Source: Laspinema olomoucense D3b (lineage in GTDB: Bacteria > Cyanobacteriota > Cyanobacteriia > Cyanobacteriales > Laspinemataceae). From it: a DNA stretch of 64,000 nucleotides. Below, piece after piece: positions 59,890-64,000 of the stretch (positions are counted from its first letter, which is position 1; each line of letters starts with the position of its first letter). A model generated the notes under the pieces. The model was not told where the DNA came from. It worked only from the letters and a program-made list of their open reading frames with translations, and made no database searches. The position numbers were made by a program, and so were the translations under genes. Location of the stretch: assembly GCF_025370785.1 (NCBI RefSeq), contig NZ_JAMXFA010000008.1:1-64000 (forward strand). The letters are read 5' to 3'.

Positions 59890-61150
59890 GTTCGACCCTT
59901 ACTAAAGGGAAAAGGTGCTGAAACAGTTGCTTCGCATGCCCACAGGGCAGCGAACGGACGTTCGACCCTTACTAAAGGGAAAAGGTGCTGAAACTCCCAA
60001 AACACCCGTGGAAGCGGTCCTACAATACTGTGTTCGACCCTTACTAAAGGGAAAAGGTGCTGAAACCGAATTACGAGCAGGGTCGAACTGAGTGGAAACA
60101 TCGGTTCGACCCTTACTAAAGGGAAAAGGTGCTGAAACAGGATTTTCATCCTTATCTTCCCCCATTCCCTCGCAGAGTTCGACCCTTACTAAAGGGAAAA
60201 GGTGCTGAAACAGCGGAATTAATCGCCCCTGGCATGTGGTACCAAAAGTTCGACCCTTACTAAAGGGAAAAGGTGCTGAAACAGGCAGAAGAAAAACTTG
60301 CTGCATTCGGGTCGAACTGTTCGACCCTTACTAAAGGGAAAAGGTGCTGAAACTTCAATCATTAACAACTGAGTTTCGACCAACAAATTCCGGTTCGACC
60401 CTTACTAAAGGGAAAAGGTGCTGAAACCGGGAATGTCTCCGTAGGCAGTGCCATCGAAAACATTCGGTTCGACCCTTACTAAAGGGAAAAGGTGCTGAAA
60501 CACTGAAATTTTCCTACAGGTATTTGGGGGAAATCATTAGTTCGACCCTTACTAAAGGGAAAAGGTGCTGAAACCTTCCTCCTCTTCTAACACAGTGATA
60601 CTTAAGACGTTCGACCCTTACTAAAGGGAAAAGGTGCTGAAACCCGAAAATGGTCGTAGCCAGCAGATCCTTCAATGTTCGACCCTTACTAAAGGGAAAA
60701 GGTGCTGAAACAATGCCGCATGGTGGGCAACCAACATGAAAAATGCCGAGTTCGACCCTTACTAAAGGGAAAAGGTGCTGAAACAATAATATGTGTCCTC
60801 CCAGTAAGGACACGATTTTTGCTGTTCGACCCTTACTAAAGGGAAAAGGTGCTGAAACTTAGTCCGGTTGTCCCGGCTAATTTGAACATCTAAAACAAGT
60901 TCGACCCTTACTAAAGGGAAAAGGTGCTGAAACATAAGGTTTATAGTAATTACCATCACCATTAGTACATAGAGGTTCGACCCTTACTAAAGGGAAAAGG
61001 TGCTGAAACTTTCGGAAATACTGCTTAATAGTCCGCCCAAAAAAGTTCGACCCTTACTAAAGGGAAAAGGTGCTGAAACCGACAGAGAGATGGATCGAAG
61101 GGTTCTGGACAAAAAGTTCGACCCTTACTAAAGGGAAAAGGTGCTGAAAC
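59890..61150 (+). CRISPR. CRISPR array 2 (18 repeats, 17 spacers)
   Basis: The 35-bp repeat starts GTTCGACCCT and ends AGGTGCTGAAAC; it differs from the array-1 repeat (same orientation) at positions 4 and 13 (T to C). Spacers are 33-41 bp. I counted 18 repeats beginning at 59890, 59960, 60032 and so on to 61116. Direction follows the leader on the left, the GAAAC 3' end and the terminator at 61155. Confidence 0.97.
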
Positions 61151-61154
61151 GCAT

Positions 61155-61187
61155 AAAAGCAGTCGATTGTATTTCGGCTGCTTTTTT
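61155..61187 (+). terminator. Terminator of array 2
   Basis: AAAAGCAG and CTGCTTTT with loop containing GATTGTATTT, followed by more T. It is the counterpart of the terminator at 50191-50225. Confidence 0.8.
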
Positions 61188-61350
61188 AGTGGGCTTTGAC
61201 AAAAAAACTGAGGAAATTTAATCGATTTAACTAAGTCATATAAAAAATCATATAGAACCAACCCAAACTCATATCTAAACTCCAATAGCCCATTGGCAGC
61301 ATAGAAACATAGCGGATTAATGCGCTATAGCCTTTAACTCAAATAAGCCT

Positions 61351-62415
61351 ATGACTGCTATTTATTTGATGCGATCGCCTACGATTCTGAAAGCTAAACG
61401 GCAAGTCTTTGAACTGTGGTATCAGGAGCGATTGGAGTATCGGATTCAGGCCAAACTGACGAGTCATATTGTGGTTTGCCACGGTTGCGAACTCTCCGGT
61501 GAGGCGACGGCATTGGCATTGTCTTATCAGTTGCCGGTGTTGTTTCTCGATGCTGATTATCGGTATTTGGGACGGCTTCATCTGGAATCCCCGGCTCAAT
61601 ATCTATCTCAACAACTGCAACGAGCATCAGATGCGGAGTTTTGCCAATCCACCGCAGAACGAATCGTGAGTGCAACTCTGCACAACCGTCAAGCCTTGTT
61701 GCTGTCTTTAGCTTCTGGCTGTTGTCCCACGGTCGAAATCGCCCTGGAAGCGATCGCCTTCTTCCTGGATGAGATTCCCAATGCCAATATCGAACAACTG
61801 CGCCGGTATTTCGCCACCATCAATCAAGTGTACTATCCAGCTTTGCGCGAGTGGCTGTGGCTAAATGCCGCCGTAGAACCCGCCGCCGTGAATCAGTTTT
61901 TCCACCTGAGTCAGGCGCTGTTAGAACAGGTGGGGTTAGGGTTGGTCCTGGAAATGGGACTCGACCCCGAACTGGGCGGATTGCACCTGAGCGATGGAGA
62001 AAATCTGCCTCTGGTGCGGGATTTGATGCTGGAGTGGTCGGTGGTGTTAGTGGACCGGGTGGCAATGCGGTTTGCCTTGTCTCATTCCAATTTTTTGGGC
62101 AACAGCAATGGCAATGGTCACGGCAACGGCAATGGCAACGGTCATCATCACGGTCATCCCCTGACTGATTTGATAACGGCCTGGGAGCAACAACTAGCGA
62201 CAGTTGCGACGAACAAAAAAACCTATCGTCAATGTCTGTGGCATCAAATCCGACATTACCGGCGCTGTTTGTGCAGTGATACCCCATACCGTCCGGCATT
62301 GCTGAAGTGGACTCCCCGGGAGATGAGTGCGCCTCAACCGTCTTGGCGAGGGACTCAGGTCTCTGAGTATGATAACCCGCAGCCTTGGAAACTTGAGTCT
62401 ATCCCCATGAGCTAA
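61351..62415 (+). CDS. cas1: Second Cas1, degenerate catalytic site, Asn/Gly/His insert
   Basis: 354 residues with the Cas1 fold pattern (LDADYRYLGRLHLESP, QQLQRASDAEFCQS). Compared with RT-Cas1, the first catalytic Glu is replaced (RRYFATINQVYY, F154), the His is kept (GLDPELGGLHLS, H212) and the second Glu of DLME is Leu (DLML, L227). An Asn/Gly/His-rich stretch (about 251-269, NSNGNGHGNGNGNGHHHGH) is inserted after the helical part. It is likely a non-catalytic Cas1 homologue or structural partner. It follows array 2 and precedes cas2 on the same strand. Confidence 0.85.
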   Translation: MTAIYLMRSPTILKAKRQVFELWYQERLEYRIQAKLTSHIVVCHGCELSGEATALALSYQLPVLFLDADYRYLGRLHLESPAQYLSQQLQRASDAEFCQSTAERIVSATLHNRQALLLSLASGCCPTVEIALEAIAFFLDEIPNANIEQLRRYFATINQVYYPALREWLWLNAAVEPAAVNQFFHLSQALLEQVGLGLVLEMGLDPELGGLHLSDGENLPLVRDLMLEWSVVLVDRVAMRFALSHSNFLGNSNGNGHGNGNGNGHHHGHPLTDLITAWEQQLATVATNKKTYRQCLWHQIRHYRRCLCSDTPYRPALLKWTPREMSAPQPSWRGTQVSEYDNPQPWKLESIPMS

Positions 62416-62530
62416 ATCTGATTCCTAGGGTGGTCAGGGATGTTCATATTGCGTCCCCTAACCTCTAATTTTATAGAGGAGACCACCCTACAAATTAACT
62501 GAAATCTAACATCAACCTCTAAGGTGAGCG

Positions 62531-62809
62531 ATGTTTTATTTGATTTGTTACGACATTACAGAAGACAATCGCCGCAACCGAGTCGCCAAGGTGTTGGAAA
62601 CCTACGGAATGCGGGTACAACAGTCGGTATTTGAGGCGGTTTTAAATGAAACTGAATATCATCAACTACAAGCCCGCTTACTCAAGCTCCTCAACAAACG
62701 ACAAGACCAATTGCGGTTTTATCCCCTGTCTCCCGCCAATCGCGATCGCATTGTAATTTTAGGGAGACAACCGGAGTTTACGGTGGATGCTTTAACGTTT
62801 ATTGTTTAA
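62531..62809 (+). CDS. cas2: Cas2
   Basis: 92 residues with the Cas2 ferredoxin-like fold: FYLICYDITEDNRRNRVAKV with the conserved Asp of the first strand, YGMRVQQSVFEAVL, then IVILGRQPEF near the end. Cas2 dimers bridge two Cas1 dimers in the spacer integrase. It follows the second cas1 by about 115 bp. Confidence 0.93.
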   Translation: MFYLICYDITEDNRRNRVAKVLETYGMRVQQSVFEAVLNETEYHQLQARLLKLLNKRQDQLRFYPLSPANRDRIVILGRQPEFTVDALTFIV

Positions 62810-63000
62810 GGACTGAGGCGGTTGAAACGGACTGATTCTCTCAATTTGTGATGATTTTTACCGAATGCTAGGTCAATCAATTAATATCAATAGTTTTATC
62901 TATGACTGCAATAAAAATCAACAAAAATTTGCATAAGTTATTGAATAAATTGGCAAAAATTTGAGTAAAATCAAGGGAACGTTTAGAATACTGAATTTGA

Positions 63001-64000
63001 ATGATGACTCCATTACCCGAAGCATTACCCAATTGGTACGAGGTTATAGAAACCGAGGACCGAGGTTGGACTCCGCAAACTTCTGATATCGTCGATAAGC
63101 CAGAAAATAAGGAAATTAGACAAGCCTGGAACGGTACTTTTTATCCACCGGAAGCTAAGGAATATAGCGTTTCTTTGTCAAAATTGCAAATCCTTAGCCC
63201 CTTGCAAGTGGGGGGAGGCAGTTTCCCCGAAGGTGGGATTTTACCGGCGCAGGTGGGGGGAGTGCCTTGGATACCGGGTTCCAGTATTCGCGGGGCGTTG
63301 CTGCAGTGGTTAGTCAGTCGGTGGAGTGAGTTACCTGCTGAGGAACAAAGATTTTGGGAAACTTTAGTTGAGGGAGATAAAGGTGGATGGGCACCTCGAA
63401 AAATCCGGTTTGAAAGTGTGTTTCTCAAAAAAGAGTTAGAACCGTTTCCCCTCTATTCTCAACAATGCTGGCAGATTTATAATCAACCCAGCAATAAACT
63501 GGGGATTCAGTGGCAGGTTTCTCCCACTACTCCGCCTACGAATCCGTCCACATTTGCGGTGCAAGTGTTACTCTCGACTCCACCGAGTCAGACGGAGAAA
63601 CAATGGCTGACTCAGCGCTTAGAAGAGATGTTAAAAGAGCAGGGGGTGGGACGGGGCAAGGCTTCTGGGTTTGGACGGATTGGGCGATCGTATCCTTTCA
63701 CCAGTCGGTGGGAAATTACTCTCACCGGGACCAAACCGACGGCACAACAGCAAGTGGTTAAAGAGGGGAAAACGGTCCAACATGGCATCTATCGCTGGAC
63801 GCCGCAAGTGCTGCGCGCCACTTTACGAGGTTATTTTACCCGAATTGCCTTGTCCTTACTGTCTCCAAATGACACCGAGACCCTCACCTCTAAGCTATTT
63901 GGGGGGTTTAGTTCTCCAGCGCGATTGACCTTAACCAGTTATTTGACCCAGAAACAGCGATCGGGCAATGCGGGAAAAGGTTATACAAATATTCCCGCCC
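63001..64000 (+). CDS. RAMP-superfamily type III effector subunit, partial
   Basis: The frame is open from ATG 63001 to the window end (333 residues so far). Two RAMP modules are visible: SVSLSKLQILSPLQVGGGSF, VPWIPGSSIRGALLQWLVS, a Gly-rich loop GVGRGKASGFGRIG, then TPQVLRATLRGYFTRIALSL with an LFGG turn. This is the look of Csm/Cmr backbone or Cmr1/Csx10-like proteins, so the locus is a type III system. The rest of the effector lies to the right, outside the window. Confidence 0.85.
   Translation, partial: MMTPLPEALPNWYEVIETEDRGWTPQTSDIVDKPENKEIRQAWNGTFYPPEAKEYSVSLSKLQILSPLQVGGGSFPEGGILPAQVGGVPWIPGSSIRGALLQWLVSRWSELPAEEQRFWETLVEGDKGGWAPRKIRFESVFLKKELEPFPLYSQQCWQIYNQPSNKLGIQWQVSPTTPPTNPSTFAVQVLLSTPPSQTEKQWLTQRLEEMLKEQGVGRGKASGFGRIGRSYPFTSRWEITLTGTKPTAQQQVVKEGKTVQHGIYRWTPQVLRATLRGYFTRIALSLLSPNDTETLTSKLFGGFSSPARLTLTSYLTQKQRSGNAGKGYTNIPA

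Noticed and set aside
50226-61150. Self-targeting spacers against the mobile element
   Set aside because: I found no spacer that obviously matches sequence in this window by eye; a proper search is still needed to exclude it.

Overview
This window looks like the chromosome of a filamentous, Oscillatoriales-type cyanobacterium. The evidence is frequent GCGATCGC (HIP1) octamers, an NDH-1 CO2-uptake gene set (ndhF-ndhD-CO2 hydration protein), cyanobacterial families such as DUF2811 and ycf-type genes, and a CRISPR locus with a reverse transcriptase-Cas1 fusion.

Region 1 (1-21,700) is ordinary chromosome. It holds a response regulator, a hybrid histidine kinase, a DUF2141 secreted protein, a TPR protein, a membrane-anchored propeller protein, the NDH-1 CO2-uptake cluster (with a Tat-signal beta-carbonic anhydrase between ndhF and ndhD), a fasciclin protein, a membrane NACHT ATPase and three tandem AIM24-family genes. 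It also has long gene-poor spacers with hairpins.

Region 2 (21,900-about 48,480) is an AT-richer mobile element that begins at a CAT-anticodon tRNA followed by a tyrosine integrase. It carries a dTMP-synthesis module (dCMP deaminase, dUTPase, ThyX, a probable dNTP pyrophosphohydrolase), a leftward replication operon with a 1157-residue primase-helicase, and a control region with XRE and RHH repressors, TGGTAAG operators and GTCTTCAG iterons. Further right are a KfrA-like protein, a Ycf46-type AAA ATPase, an IscB nuclease with its omega-RNA (HEARO), and about 25 small genes, many separated by small hairpins or preceded by a fixed-distance GCTCTCGCTT motif. It ends with an anti-defence pair: ArdA and a protein whose C-terminus resembles AcrVA2. 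I found no right attachment site.

Region 3 (48,482-64,000) is a CRISPR locus. Array 1 (28 repeats, transcribed leftward) and array 2 (18 repeats, transcribed rightward) diverge from a core encoding an HTH-STAND-ATPase, an aspartic-protease pair, RT-Cas1 and a winged-helix protein. Both arrays have homologous leaders and homologous terminators. Array 2 is followed by a second Cas1, Cas2 and a RAMP protein that runs off the window. Array 1 is followed by a 63-bp relic of the same cas1, cut by a TnpB element. At the other end of that TnpB element, where its omega-RNA guide would be read, lies a 17-nt stretch identical to the 3' part of the CRISPR repeat. The second Cas1 lacks two of the three catalytic positions and contains a Gly/Asn/His-rich insert, so RT-Cas1 is probably the only active integrase.

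The most unusual signals are the TnpB element whose apparent guide is the CRISPR repeat, the inverted duplication of the leader-array-terminator-cas1 cassette, the RT-Cas1 plus degenerate Cas1 pair, and the shared intergenic signals in the mobile element.
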